A DNA stretch of 64,000 bases, from positions 40,854,295-40,918,294 of the forward strand of contig NC_092859.1 of the NCBI RefSeq assembly GCF_032062135.1. Reading direction: 5' to 3'. This stretch comes from Pyxicephalus adspersus (Eukaryota; Chordata; Amphibia; Anura; Pyxicephalidae). Shown piece by piece: positions 26,030 through 39,200 of this stretch. The notes under the pieces are model-generated. The model was not told the DNA's origin, made no database searches, and was given only the letters and a program-made list of their open reading frames with translations. Each line of letters begins with the position of its first letter. Positions within the stretch are counted from its first letter, which is position 1. The translations under genes were made by a program, and so were the position numbers.

Positions 26030-26345
26030 GGCTTTTTATTCCTGAAGGAATATGTTGCTGGCGGATCGTCCAAGGGGCATTAGGAACTACCGGAGCTGGA
26101 GCCGCTGGAGCTCCAGTGCCTCCCCTTTGCAGCTGCTTCCCTATATACCGCAGCCGGCATTGATATTCCGCCGGCACGGTAAATAGGAAAAGCTCCCTGA
26201 AGGGAAATCCCTCTCCTCCGCAATGCATACAGAAGAAGAAAATGATTTCACTTTAGGGGGCGTTCCCTGGTGGTGGGCGGAGCCAATAGGGCATGTCTGG
26301 CCTAGTGAGCTTCCGCCCACCCCATAAAAGGTCTAGTGGCCATAA
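26030..26345 (-). repeat. GC-rich island, probable interspersed repeat
   Basis: An abrupt GC-rich block inside AT-rich sequence, with 'ggtgggcggagccaataggg' and 'ggagctggagccgctggagc'. Open frames here have no family resemblance. Element ends not defined. A CpG-island promoter is an alternative, but no gene starts nearby. Confidence 0.35.
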
Positions 26346-28969
26346 AACTTTGCCGACCCCTGTGTTAGACAAAGATGGCAGCAATGGACGTGTAGCAGAT
26401 GAGAAGCAGACAATCAAGAATCCCTGGTTATTGGCAAGTTACAGGTTTGTGAATCAAAACAGAAAAAGCTGCCAGTCACCTCTCTGAAACCAATTTTTCA
26501 TGCAACTGTAGCACATGTTTACATAATGGTGGATACTCTAAAAGTATAGCATAGTTGCCACACCACCACCACCACAGGAAGCGGCATTAGGTGCAATTCA
26601 CTGGCAAGGTCAACAGGTACTAGGGGGACTTTGAGGACAATCTAAGAAAAAAGTGTAAGCGCCGATACATTTATAATGACATGTTTCATCACACATTAGT
26701 CTATAGTTTTATAGAACAGCCACACAAATGTTAAACTGAAACAATGAAGTCTTGGTTCTGATGTTAAACATGAACATTTGGATCAAGCCCAGAACCAAAT
26801 GATCTATCTCCATATTATCCAGGCCAAAATATTATTGCCACTAATGGCTTACTGCTTTACCCATTTGTCTCCTACCCACAGCTTGGAATAACACAAAGAA
26901 ATGTGTTAACCTGTTTTGAAACCTGTTGGGGTTCATTAACAATTTTGAACTTGCCATGCTCCACTTTAAACAGCAGTATATTTTAGTGATATTGTTCTTT
27001 ATAGTAAAAACTTGGCTTTAAGGACTGTGTTGATCTCCCTTGGGCGCAAGAATAGGCACCTTTGGCAATTGGTTCTTCATTGGGGTTTATTTATTACACA
27101 TTTAGTAATTTGAAAATTGTCTTGCAAGCTGGCATCCAATTCTTCCCACTTCAGTGGAAGATTTTTCCAAATACACATGACTGTCACTGATTATCCTATC
27201 ATCCTATTACCTGGTTATTTTTCAACATGGTACAATATCAATCATAATCATGAAGATGCTTCCCCACCTATAATTCCTATGTGTGTATTTGCGGGTTTAA
27301 GGTCAACCCAAGAGCCTTTGTACTTGGGCTTTTTTCCCCATCAGAACTGCTTCTTTCTCCCAACTCAATAGGAATGCAAAAGCAGCTTGAAGCAGCTTTA
27401 ATAAGGGTAAATGCAGGTCAGAAGGAAGATGATTATACCTGTGAAGAAGAACCTCAAACTTCACTCAAACGCACGCCAAATGCATCTAAATACAAGCTGC
27501 ATTTGCCCATCTACACAAGTCTTAAAGTTCCTCATCAGGCACGATATAGATATAGAAAATATTAGATAGGAAAGACAAAAAATAAATACTGTACTACTAC
27601 GTTAGTTATTGTCTCAATAAAAAGCCCTTAGCTCCCAAACCAATATAATACATTCACATTAACCTAATATATACGATCCCAGAGGACTGGTGCTATAACA
27701 ACCAAAGTTACCATACCTATACACAGAAACACAGGATAACCATTTTTAAGCAGAGACTTTCTTTACAATGATTGGATTTCGTGCTACCTGTAAATCCATC
27801 AAATTGGGTTGATGTATTAAAAGAGTAGAACATGTTCACCTTGCAAAATAACTTCACTTAGCTTACTGAATATGGGAAAGCTGGGCTGATATCACCAATC
27901 ACCATGCAAACATATAAGCTAAATTCCTGTTTTTTTTTTTATTCTGCTTGCATGTTATCAGACATTTTTTCCAAAGTTAATTTTCACTTCACTTTACTTT
28001 GTTCAGCAAGCTAAACAAAAAATGCTCTACTCCTTTATTAAATAACCACCAAGAGAGCTTCACCCAAAACAGAAATAAGAAATATTAAGTTATGATTATG
28101 ATCTACTAAATAGCTATCTTAGCCATATCCTAGACTTAAGCTATAGTCATAATGGTTAAAAGGCCAGTTTATTCAAGAACGATCATTCAGATTTAGATTG
28201 GTGTTATCTAACTGAGCTGCTTACAAAGCTTCTTAGATTCTTGTGGTAGGGGATCCCCTACATTGGCAGACAACTAATAGTAGGCTCCTGTGCAGAACTG
28301 AATTGGGGCTTGTGGCACCTCCCTATATTCAACCCTGATCCCGTACTTGGCCTGCCTATCACTAATTTTAATTATTTCAAAGTTTTTAATCTTTATTCTC
28401 TATGTTTTTACAAATTTTACAATGCAAAATCGAGCACACATTTTCTGTTCTTGGTTCAACCTAATGATGAATAAAAGAAAAGTTTATTTTTAGAGAAGGT
28501 TTTAAAGTCCTAACAGGTTTTAATGCTGTTTAGGTCCCCACTAAGCAAGTTTCTCCTGGATTCCAGTTTCAGCACCACACAAGTAAGGGCACACCACTTT
28601 AGGGAGGGAGATTTAGGACTAGTACTAAAGCCTGATGTCTGATGAGTTTAGATGGTGCAGCTTTGCATCTAGAGACTCCCATATTTCTGTACTGCAATAT
28701 ATATGTGAATGAAATATATAAATGAAATGAAAACTAAAGGGCTTAGTGGGGATAACCCACTGTTTTGCCTTTCATTCCTCCTAGAGAAGTTTATGGACAA
28801 TTAAAGTTTCACACACACACTAAGTACTGGCTTCTAAAATAAAAAGGAGATTGGAGTGGGATTTTTACAGCACTTGTATACAAACCATGTTCAGTCTGTG
28901 GAAATACATTATTATTTTATGAGCTTTTTAGAAATAACATTTCAGATTACCCTTTGCTTTTGGGTGAAG
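26346..28969. other. intergenic between GC-rich island and slc6a7 3' end
   Basis: No coding exons recognised. In human the gene downstream of SLC6A7 is CAMK2A, in convergent orientation. No CAMK2A association-domain exon was recognised by eye on the plus strand. Confidence 0.4.
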
Positions 28970-29334
28970 CTCTTTAATTACGCACTTTGCCACCATTTAT
29001 GGCTTACAGACCTTTCAGTTCAACTGCTATCTTTAATAACAAAGCCTGGGAGAATACACAAGGAAGTATGGGTTTATCCAAGCACAGAGACAACACAGGG
29101 TTCTCAGTGACATTATTTTTACAAAACAATCACAATTACATTTCTGAACATAGTCCCACATAAAAACCAACCAACTGATAGTGTTTCTTAATCTAGAACC
29201 TCCATTTTGAGGGGCTGGGTTGGACACAAGATTAAGAAAAGCCTGGCCTTGTGTCAGGGAAGCATGTGTAAGCCCCCAGGAGGACAGGAGGTCTATTTAA
29301 TTCTTCACAGTTCCTTCTGCTTCCTCCTTTAACA
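28970..29334 (-). other. slc6a7: probable slc6a7 3' UTR
   Basis: Minus-strand sequence after the stop codon has no continuing frame. ATTAAA hexamers occur at about 29028-29034 and 28973-28978; the latter is a plausible poly(A) signal. The true end is not visible without transcripts and the UTR could be longer. Confidence 0.35.
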
Positions 29335-29538
29335 TCACATCATGGACTCCTCCTCTATTTCTTTGTCCACCTCAATGGCTGTATTTTCATAACTTGTGAT
29401 TCCTCCATATTTCCTCATATGAACCATCAATGGTTTTGGCGACTGGCTGCCAGCCAGGGTACTAACATACATGCCTGTCCTGTTTTCTTCCAGTGATGGC
29501 CCCCAATCCAAAGCAGGTCGGCTGGCTTGGCGTATTCT
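29335..29538 (-). CDS. slc6a7: slc6a7 last coding exon: cytoplasmic C-terminal tail and stop
   Basis: 67 codons plus TGA (29335-29337). Begins [20 protein letters not shown] and continues through [16 protein letters not shown] to the acidic end ESMM. This tail is distinctive for SLC6A7 and separates it from the glycine, GABA and creatine transporters. Acceptor ttttcacag. Confidence 0.96.
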   Translation of the reverse strand, partial: RIRQASRPALDWGPSLEENRTGMYVSTLAGSQSPKPLMVHMRKYGGITSYENTAIEVDKEIEEESMM

Positions 29539-32500
29539 CTGTGAAAAGTTTGGAAAATGAGAATTAGTGAAAAATGCAAAAATGGTAACAGCAAATGTTT
29601 CTGAATACAGAAGAGGAAAATGTTTGAATAAAATAAGCAATGGTCAGAACGTTTGTGAGTTTTTAACGGTTGCCTGGGGAGATATCCTTTCATCTTTTTT
29701 ATCTTAGTTCTTCCAACAGGAAGTTCTAGGAAATCTACTCTGACAGAAACCTTCAAACTTTTCGTATCACTTTCTTCTTTCTGGAAGCAAAAGTTGCTGG
29801 GTCCAAAAAAGTAGTATGCAATAAATGAATTGTAGGATTTTAATTGAAAACTTGATAAGCATGTTGATAGAAGGAATGAAGGATCTAGGTTAATCTCCAA
29901 CCAAACATCTTAAATTCACAACTGTCCTGAAACATGATTGGATGCGTCACTCTTAAAGCTTGATGCTTATCAATTAGAGTTTTAGCGGGTAAGATTTTGT
30001 GCCAATCTTCTCTGTTCTGCCCTATTCCTTCTTTTCAGTCTCCAGAATGTTGAGTTTGGATGAGAGAAATGATAGAATTTTATTGCAGCAGTTCAACAAA
30101 ACTATTATTTTAGTATAGATACACATAGACTAAATAAACGTGCAAACAGTACAAACTACCATATGTTTTTTATTTTTTCTAATATGTGGACTTTTTTTCT
30201 CTATAGGAGAGCCCAGCCTTCTCTGCACCCTGCATTCTGTCTCTCCGAACGCTTGGTAGAAAATAGGCCATGTCTTTTTAGGAACTCATTAGCCCCACTT
30301 ACTGCTAAATCTAGCAAATGTGCTATTAAATATCACACTGTATATTCATTCATTGTTTTTTCAGACAAACCAGATCACAGCTTTGACAGTCTGAGGCAAC
30401 TAATTTATGTCAAAGGTTTACATTTCTATAAATAGAAAAATGAATTTAAAGGAAATTAGTGATAATTGTAATGTGGATTCCTGACATTTTGCTGTACAGG
30501 TTTGGAGTTGGTCATCCTAACTCATAATTACCAATCAAAGAAAAAAAGCAACAAAAAAAAAGCAAAAAAAGAAATGCTGACTTTCTAGTTTTTAGTGATT
30601 GCATAACTTTTCCAGTTCTTTGGCTCATAAGGTAAATACAATGTTATACCGTTATTAGTATTAAGAACAACAACAAATATAGAGTTCAAGCATAAAGTGA
30701 CTTTGTTAATGGTTAAAAAAGTATTAAACAAATGCTTCCCTGCAAAGAAAAAGGGTTAATGCTTACAATCTCATAACCCACGCTTACAATTTCTAATGTT
30801 ATAAACATTGCAATGACGACAAATATTTTCTCTATTCAACAATGTCCTGCGCTATGATCCTGTAATCTGCAGTTCTTCAACTGCAGGACACAGCACTGGT
30901 GTAAGACACTATCAAAAGTGTTATAAAGCTATATGAGTGTTTGTTCCATTATTATGTGTAGAAAGCTTAAGTAATTTGTGGAGCATTTTGAAAGTTATGA
31001 ATGCTGCTGTTCCATGAAACACATAACAATACATCTATCACCTCCAGTGGCAAATACATTTCCCAAACATATGGATGATGTTGACACAATTCATCACTCC
31101 TGTGGACCACTAGATTGTGAGGGGTGGAGTTATCACTATTTCACTATCAAACTTGAGATTTTGGTAAGAACTTTTTTTTGTTGAGGTGGTCACAATAAAT
31201 CCTGCTAGCATGGTGAAAAAAATCAGTTGGCATTTAATTTGAGACTACCAATTGGGACCTTAAATGCTGAAGCTTTCTTCTTATTCTCTTAAAACCCCGA
31301 TAATCTGACACAAAGGGCCTGATTTAATAAAGCTACCCAAGACAGGTGATGATCATGGGGGAACCTGGGTAATCCAGCAAACCTGGAATGGATGTCCTAA
31401 AAGCTATTTGCTATTAGTTAACAAATGTTTTCAGCCTGCACCAGGTCCATTCCATGTTTTTTGGATCACCAAGGTCTTCACCAGTCTTGGGGAGCTTTGA
31501 TAAATCAGACCCAATGCACATTCTTTAAGTTATTAAGTTTATTTGCAAAACAAGTTTTATGCAATAAACAAGATATAAAAAAAACTAAAATAGATAATAT
31601 TTATTTAAAATTAATACAGGTCCCCTTGCCAATATTGTGGGCTATACTTTCCAGTAATTCCAGGTCAGACTTGTAACAAGTAGACAGAGTTTCCATCCAG
31701 GTGGTTTTTGACATATCAGATTGGGCTACATCAGAATGGTTAAAGTGTCACACAGTGTAAAACCCAGCAAAACAAAATTTACCTTAAGCATATTACAGCT
31801 AATGAAATTTGACTGTAATTTCATTAACATTTACCTGATCTGTGGAGGTTGTGTTCACAAAAGGGCAAGCAGTGGCAAAGGCCTGGTCACCAGTAATTCC
31901 CTTAGGCTCCCAGTAGCTGACCTTTCCCCCATAACTGATTTACCATGGCATGTTCTACACTTTGCCTAGACAAAATTATTATTTCAGAAACAGCAAATCT
32001 TCACTTTTTAAATTGAAGACTACTTTAAAACTAAAATCTGACTGTATAGTATAGTATGAAAATTTATGTTCTCCTATAAAAGTTCTGTCATCATTTTTCT
32101 CCATGTTGTCATCATAGATTCTCCATGTTGTTATCAACAGGTTTGCAATAAAAAGTGTTCTGTACTGTCACAGTTGCCAGAAAGTCTGGAACATTCTTAG
32201 GTGTGTTATGATATTTTTGTACAGTCATATAATTCTTAAAGTTAACTTTACCCCTCTGATTAGGACACTTTTTTGTCCACGAGATCCAGTCAGTATAGAG
32301 TTATTTTTTGGACTGAACTGGAATAAAATAAATACTCCCAAAATGTTTTTCTTTTTATATGCAGGCAATCATTGGATATTGCATGTAAATAAATAATAAT
32401 ACTATTTTATATGGAGACAGCAAGTGAAGATCCCACCTCCTTTTCTTGTATTTCAGTAGTTGCTGTGTTGCAAAAAATCCTGTTGTTTTTAAGGGTCAAA

Positions 32501-33177
32501 CCAAAATATGCAAACAAAAATGAAATAGTCTGTATGGTAATAATAAAATACATGCCTTGGGTGAAGTAATTAAAGTTAGCCCTGTGGTTTAGAATGCAGA
32601 AACCACTGTTGCCCTATAGCGACTGTCAGACTGTAGAGTTCCTCACAGTTTTAAAGGTATGGATGACTTTGCCTATAGTAACATCTAAAATGAAAATCAA
32701 GCATTTCCCTTCCTCAATTTGGATCCTTTAATAGGAATTATTGTAAATATTGTACACATCTCATATGTGTTATTAGTTATGTTTTATCTGTTTAATCTGA
32801 TACATATGAAATATTCAAATAACTAATGAAGCAGAACGCTCTATGGAGAGTGGAGGGGGAGAACGATGGAGCGGCACCCTGTTGCCCTCTCTTCCCCTTC
32901 ACTTCCATTATGATCGTTCATCGTCCATCATCCGTGAATCCGCTAGGACGGTCGTTCAGATGATGGACGGCAGGCGCTGTACACACGTCAGGTCAGATTC
33001 TCGTCCGATATCGTCCCTGAGACGATTAAACGGGTTGTTAATGCCAATTTCTGACTTCATCATCCAAATGTTGCAGCTGAAACCAGGACTCATCAAGTCC
33101 TTGTATTGTAGGAACCCTTATAGCAGCTTTTTTAGGCTTTCTCTTCAGCTGAAAGGCAAGATGCTGAAATAAAGATA

Positions 33178-33217
<40 letters not shown>

Positions 33218-36200
33218 ATCAATTTTTTTATATTTTGATGCCTGGGACCAGTGATGTTTCTGACAATAGTGGGAATATGAGTCATTGCACACCCTTGTCC
33301 TATAAAATCCCTTTATATTCATGTCTGTTGCCTCAACAAATAGTTAACATCATGACTCAGAACCCAATAGCAGACTGTGAGGCATGGCGGGCATGTGTTT
33401 TCTATAACTCCCTGAAAATTGAGAAAGTGTCACATTTTTGTGCTTCATTGCTTCTCTCCTTAGTGTAGGAAATCAGGGACAATTCACACATACAAATCAC
33501 ATTTCCATCATGATTCAGAAATTAGGAAAATGGTGGCAGAAAACTCGCTTTGCGTGTGGTTGTCCAGGTAACAGAGCGCATGGACCAGAATGTGCGAATA
33601 GAATGCAATCTATTCATGAACGATGATAAAAGTATGTTTTTTTATAATATCTGAGTGGACAGCAAACTGTTCTTTATAAAAACCAATGAGACAGGGATGA
33701 AATTGTTTTATGTATGTTTGCCTAAACAAAGCTTGACATAAAAAAAACAAAAAAAAAAAAGTAAAGAAAAAGGTAAATTTAGTTCACATTTCAGACCATA
33801 TCTAAAACCATATATACCATATATAAAATAAACAATAAAAATCAGTATTATTAAATAATATATAAAAGTAAATGGTATATATTGTTATAAGTATGTTATA
33901 TATCAATTTCCAATCGTATTAGTCCTGCATAGTATGTTGGCGCTATAAAAAGTCCACAGTCATGTCCCTCAAAGGGGCTCACAGTCTAAAGTCCCTACTG
34001 TAGTCATATGTCTTTAATACAGTCTAAGATCAATTTTGGGAGAAAGCCAATTAGCCTAACGGCATGTTTTGGAATGTGTGAGGAAACCAGAGTACGCGGA
34101 GGAAACCCACGCAGACACAGGGAGAACTTACAAACTCCTTGCAGATAGGGCCCTTCCCGAGATATGAACCTCAGACCTAGCGCCGCACAGGCAAGAGTTA
34201 CCTTCGTGCTAGCCACTGTGCTTAAACTATCTTTTGTGCATCACTGTTTGCTACCAGTAGATGGTGCTGTATCCTCATGTAACATGTGTAACAAACTCTG
34301 TCCCACATGTAATGAGTTTGGTGTAGACTTTACATAGGGACAGAAAGCCATCTAGAGGCCTGTGTATAAACTATTAGTGTTTTTAAATGGCATTTTCAGG
34401 TCAAAAAATCTTAGTTTATACTTGGGTATTTACAGTAAATTAAAAACACCTTTCATCATCATAACTTTTACACCTTTAGGTATTCTGTATAATAAGGCAG
34501 AACTCCAGAAAAACAAACAAATAATTACATGTGAGTAGTTTCACTCTCTAAAGCATTGGTATCTTGGTCTATCCAAACATGAGGTTTATAAATTTTGCCA
34601 CAAAGTACAGCCCTGTCTGTAGGGATGCAGAACTGATTTTCTCTGCTGAGAACTGGGTTACATCTGGGTTACACTTACAAGTTTTCATACTTCCCAATTG
34701 TCCCTGGTTTGGAGGGACTATCCCTTTATTACATCCAAGCTGCTCCTCTTTTCTTAGTACTAACTATTTCTGGGTGAGTATATGCACTTCAATAAATTAA
34801 TTGTATTATTTACCTAACAGGTGGTATTTTGCACTGAACCTACATCTATCCTTTAAATTATTCAATTTGGTTTTTGAAAAGCAAAGGAAAAAAATGTGAA
34901 ATACACGTTTAACCAACCATTTTTATGGTCTGAAAAATGTGGGGCGTGTCATTTGCCTGCCTACTTTGAGGTAAAAAGTGTCAGACATATAATGACCCTA
35001 TATATGTCACTTTGCTTTATTTTCCTATGAACAAGCTCCTTGTAACCATATGAACACTGAAGCACAGCCTATTGGCTACTTGTGCTACCCCTCACCCTGT
35101 CTAAACTGTGCTATACAGAGGTTCTAAGAGGTTGTACCCAGGTCAGATTTAGGTACTTACACTTCTTGTGCAAATACTGAGCTACTATACGGTATGTATT
35201 TAATATCTGTCTAAAGTTCAGCCTAATTTTGCTCAAATAAGGAAAATAATTTTTATAATCTTATAATATCTGTATTTGACTAGGGAAATAGTAACAATTT
35301 TTTTATTACTGCTTAAATCTTTAACATAGCACAAAAGATGTAAAAGACCCATACAAAAATAGAGAAAACATACAGCCACTGATTGATATGAGATTTTACC
35401 AAGATCAAATAAATCAATTAAGATCTTAACCTGCACAACAGTTGTGCTAACCCCTTAGCTGATATCCAGCTAAAGATGTGGTTGTTTTTGAGAAAACAAT
35501 TGTATTTTAGGGGTATCTCAACAAAATTCAGGGCAAAGTTGAAGCCCCCCCCCCCCTTCCCATTCTATAACCCATATTCCCCATGCCCATAACATAGCCA
35601 TAAGACCATATAATGCATAACCCTAGGCCCACATTCTTGCCCTATACCCTCCCACCCCCATAATGACATAATCCCTAATTAACCAAGGGCCATGTTCCAG
35701 CCATATGACCCCCCAAGCCATACCACAATGGGTTGGCATGCATGCTCTGTGAAAGTTATAGGTGGACATTGTGTCATTACGTCAGACGCCTTACGGTGTC
35801 ATTTATGGAGTTTCCAGAAAAAGGAACATGACTTTGTGACGCAGAGGGCTGGAACTTGCCTGGAGAAAGCCATGCTGTGCATTACTGGGGGCCTTAACAC
35901 ATAAGGATGACATGTCCCTGCCTATGAGAAGAAGAGATAAAGTATAAATAGTGCTATTGTTTGTATTCGGGTTGAAGCTAAATGTGGCTGTAAATATGCA
36001 ATTCCCGATATTGTTCAGTAACACTATAAAGCACTGATAAGTACAATTGCGTGTATTTTATTATTAAAACAATTAAGGTATCTAAGAACTGTTCAAATAT
36101 CATACATGTTTTTAGTTAAAATATTTGTTCACCCCAATTCAGCAATAGTTGGCATCAATATGCATTTTTGGATGTATGACTTACCTCCCAAAGTGTCCCT

Positions 36201-39200
36201 TCTTCTTTTAATATAGCAACCAGCATCCCAATAGGTACCATCATACAAGAGAGAAGACCCATGAGAATCCCTAGTGCTTCTGACCAGAAAGGGAACTGGT
36301 AGTTACCGTACTTTGAGGGCTGATATTTCAGTATGCTGTAAGCCAATAGGCCCTGGGTGAATAAAAACAATGTCAGTATATTGAATTATGTCATAATATT
36401 GAATTATGTCAGAATGTAACAATGTTTCTGACTTAAAATATCCTGGGAACACACTCTTATGTGGTTGAACTTGATGGACTTATGTATTTTTTCAACCTGT
36501 ATTACAACTTTGTATTGTATTTCTGAAGTTGAAATATGTACAACTATTTGGGGGTGTCAAAGTGATTATATTTAATACAAGGTTTGCTTTGCAACCTTAA
36601 ATATTACTTTGCTTATCTCCAGCGGCCACAAAAAATTAAAAGTCATATTGTTAAGTGGAAGGTCCTGATTACCGTATTTTTCGGCGTATAAGACGCACTT
36701 TTTCTTCCCCAAAACTGGGGGAGAAAAGTGGGTGCGTCTTATACAGCGAACACAGTTAAAAAAAAGTTTTAAAATTTCATACTCTCCCGATACCGCGATC
36801 CCGCGATGCTGCATGCTTCTCCTCTCCTCCTGGCTGCAGCGCGTAACCCCGCGATCCTCCTCCTCCTCGGAGAAGCCGGCACACAGGACCCGCGATCCTC
36901 CTCTGAGAAGCCGGTGAGAACTGCGCCCTCGCGATCCTCCTCTTCTGATAAGCCGACACACGTGACCCGCGATCCTCCTCCGAGAAGCCGGCAAGAACTG
37001 CGCCCCGCGAGAAGCACTGCGATCCCGGAAGCACGCTGACCGGTAAGTGGCACAGGGTGATCAGAAGGGGTGAATTGGCACAGGGTGATCAGAAGGTTGA
37101 TATAAAATATTTTACTACAGTATTTGGTTCAGAATCTTTTTTTTCTAGATTTTCCTCCTTTAAAATTGGGTGCGTCTTATAGGCCGGAGCGTCTTATACG
37201 CCGAAAAATACGGTACTTTTAGTGAGCTTCTTTGGAAAACTGTGCTTGAGAAAAAAATGATTTGCTTTTTGAATTCCTTGTTACAATGGTGTATTTCTTT
37301 GGTTTCTTTTATTGTAGTATTCTTTTGTATCTTTGTTTTTCATTTTTTAATTTAATAGTCAATAACCAGTTCATATCGCACCTATCACATTCTAGCATGA
37401 TCTATACATTTTGCAATGCATTATGAAGGTTGCAAAAAAAAGCTTATGTTGTGGAACTCATCACGTTGATCACGTGATCCCAAATTCTTTACCATTGCTA
37501 CAGCAGGCCAGGCAGTGGGTATTAAAACACCAATTTAGAGATGAGTGCATAGAAAGTAACTTGACAACAGTGTTGTTAGCAGGTACTTACTACAACCAAA
37601 CATTCTCTTGTGTGAATAATGGAATATATTAAGGGATGACATTTATTGTGTTCAAAGGACAGGGTATTTTGCATGGGATCCCACTGTAAATGTACTGAAC
37701 TAATAAGGCCAAGGATCTGGGCTACCTTTGGAGTTAAAGGTACCCTACTATAAGTATTAACTCTATAATGATCAGCTACTATGACTTTGCCTAGAGTAAT
37801 TTTACAGGGAAAATGGGGACAGTGAAATACACCATGTGCCAGACAGAATCCTATTACTTCATTTTGTTGCACATACAATAAGTACACAAGGTAGAAAATC
37901 ACTGTATAAATCTCTCAAATGAAGTATATACATAGGCATTCACCTAACATTACCTGTGTTGTCATTTCTCTGCAATAAGTAACAGGATAAAACAGATGCA
38001 CAGTGCGGATTGTTTAAGACGCTATATTTTAAAGGCTTTATGACTCGTTGAGAATTATGATGTGTAAATGATGCAATTAATCAATTGTCCAGAGCAGAAT
38101 GTATTTATAGAGAGACTCTTCTATGGATGTACAGAGGAGGGGTCTGAATAACCCTGGGGATAGTGCAAGCTGTCACTTATGCAATCCCAGGGATTTCCTC
38201 AACATGTCTGCTTCAGCAGACTTCCAACACATCACTTCTTTCTGAAGATTGATTTCTTTTTACATTATTAAAACAGGAGTTCTTTCTAGTGAGAATATGC
38301 ATAAGTGAAGCATCTGAGATGTTTAGGTGTTTAATTCTATTGGTTCAGTGAAAGGGATTTTTGTTTGGTTTTCCCTTTCATCAGGTTTTTTATTGTTTTA
38401 CTCAATATTCCTACTTTATTGTTTGAAAACGGAAAATGGGGGAGTGGCGGAAAAAATTTCTGTTATGTCGGGGAAATGGTTTACTGCACATTGTACCTGC
38501 AATTTTGTTCATTGTATTCCTTGAACTTTTTAAGATTTTTAGGAACTTTTTAAGATTATACTTTTTGTTAATTTTTTTGTTATTGTGTCTCATGGGACCC
38601 TGTAACTTGTTTCCTGCCAATAATTTTACTAATATTAATATTATTATTATTATTATTATTAATAATAATGATAATCAGGATTTATATAGCGCCAACATAT
38701 TACACAGCGCTGTGCATTAAATAGGGGTTGCAAATGACAGACGAATACAGACAGTGATACAGGAGAAGAGGACCTTGCCCCGAAGAGCTTACAATCTAGT
38801 AGGTGAGGGAATTTACACACAATTGGATGGGAGATATGCAGTGGTGGGAAGTAGTAATGGTTTCAAAAGACAGAAGAAGATGGGTAGGCAAGTTTGAAAA
38901 AATGGGTTTTGAGGGCTCTTTTAACTTCCCTAGGGGTAACTCCGAGTGTGACTCGGGGTAGAAAAAACTTGCTGAAAGCGGTAACCCTGAGTCACACTCG
39001 GAGTAGGTAAACTTATAGAAGGTTAGTGAATGCAGCGCTTACCTGATCCGCCGGCCTCCCGCATTGTCCATCGCCACGATTACTGACCTATACCTTCTTC
39101 CTCTGGCATCTTCTGCACACGATGAGTCACTGGGGAGTTCCCGGTGACGTTGGTGCGTGTGTACGTTGCTGGTAGGGCAGGGCGGGAAAATAAAAATCCA

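Larger units (their letters stand above)
29539..36184 (-). other. slc6a7: slc6a7 last intron (6.6 kb)
   Basis: Phase 0, GT-AG. Contains a foldback MITE (31316-31513), a 'CTATGTACAC' family fragment (32838-33040), an (AT)n tract, a SINE (33922-34221) and a C-rich tract (35540-35730). The remaining stretches hold nothing I recognise. Confidence 0.85.

Noticed and set aside
1..28969. camk2a expected by synteny
   Set aside because: No exon recognised by eye; not reported as present.
33922..34221. Functional tRNA gene
   Set aside because: A- and B-box-like blocks are present but no cloverleaf can be drawn; the body and LINE-like tail show a SINE.
36572..37053. Overlapping Arg/Ser-rich open frames on both strands
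   Set aside because: They arise from the GC-rich minisatellite inside the TA-flanked MITE; no conserved domain.
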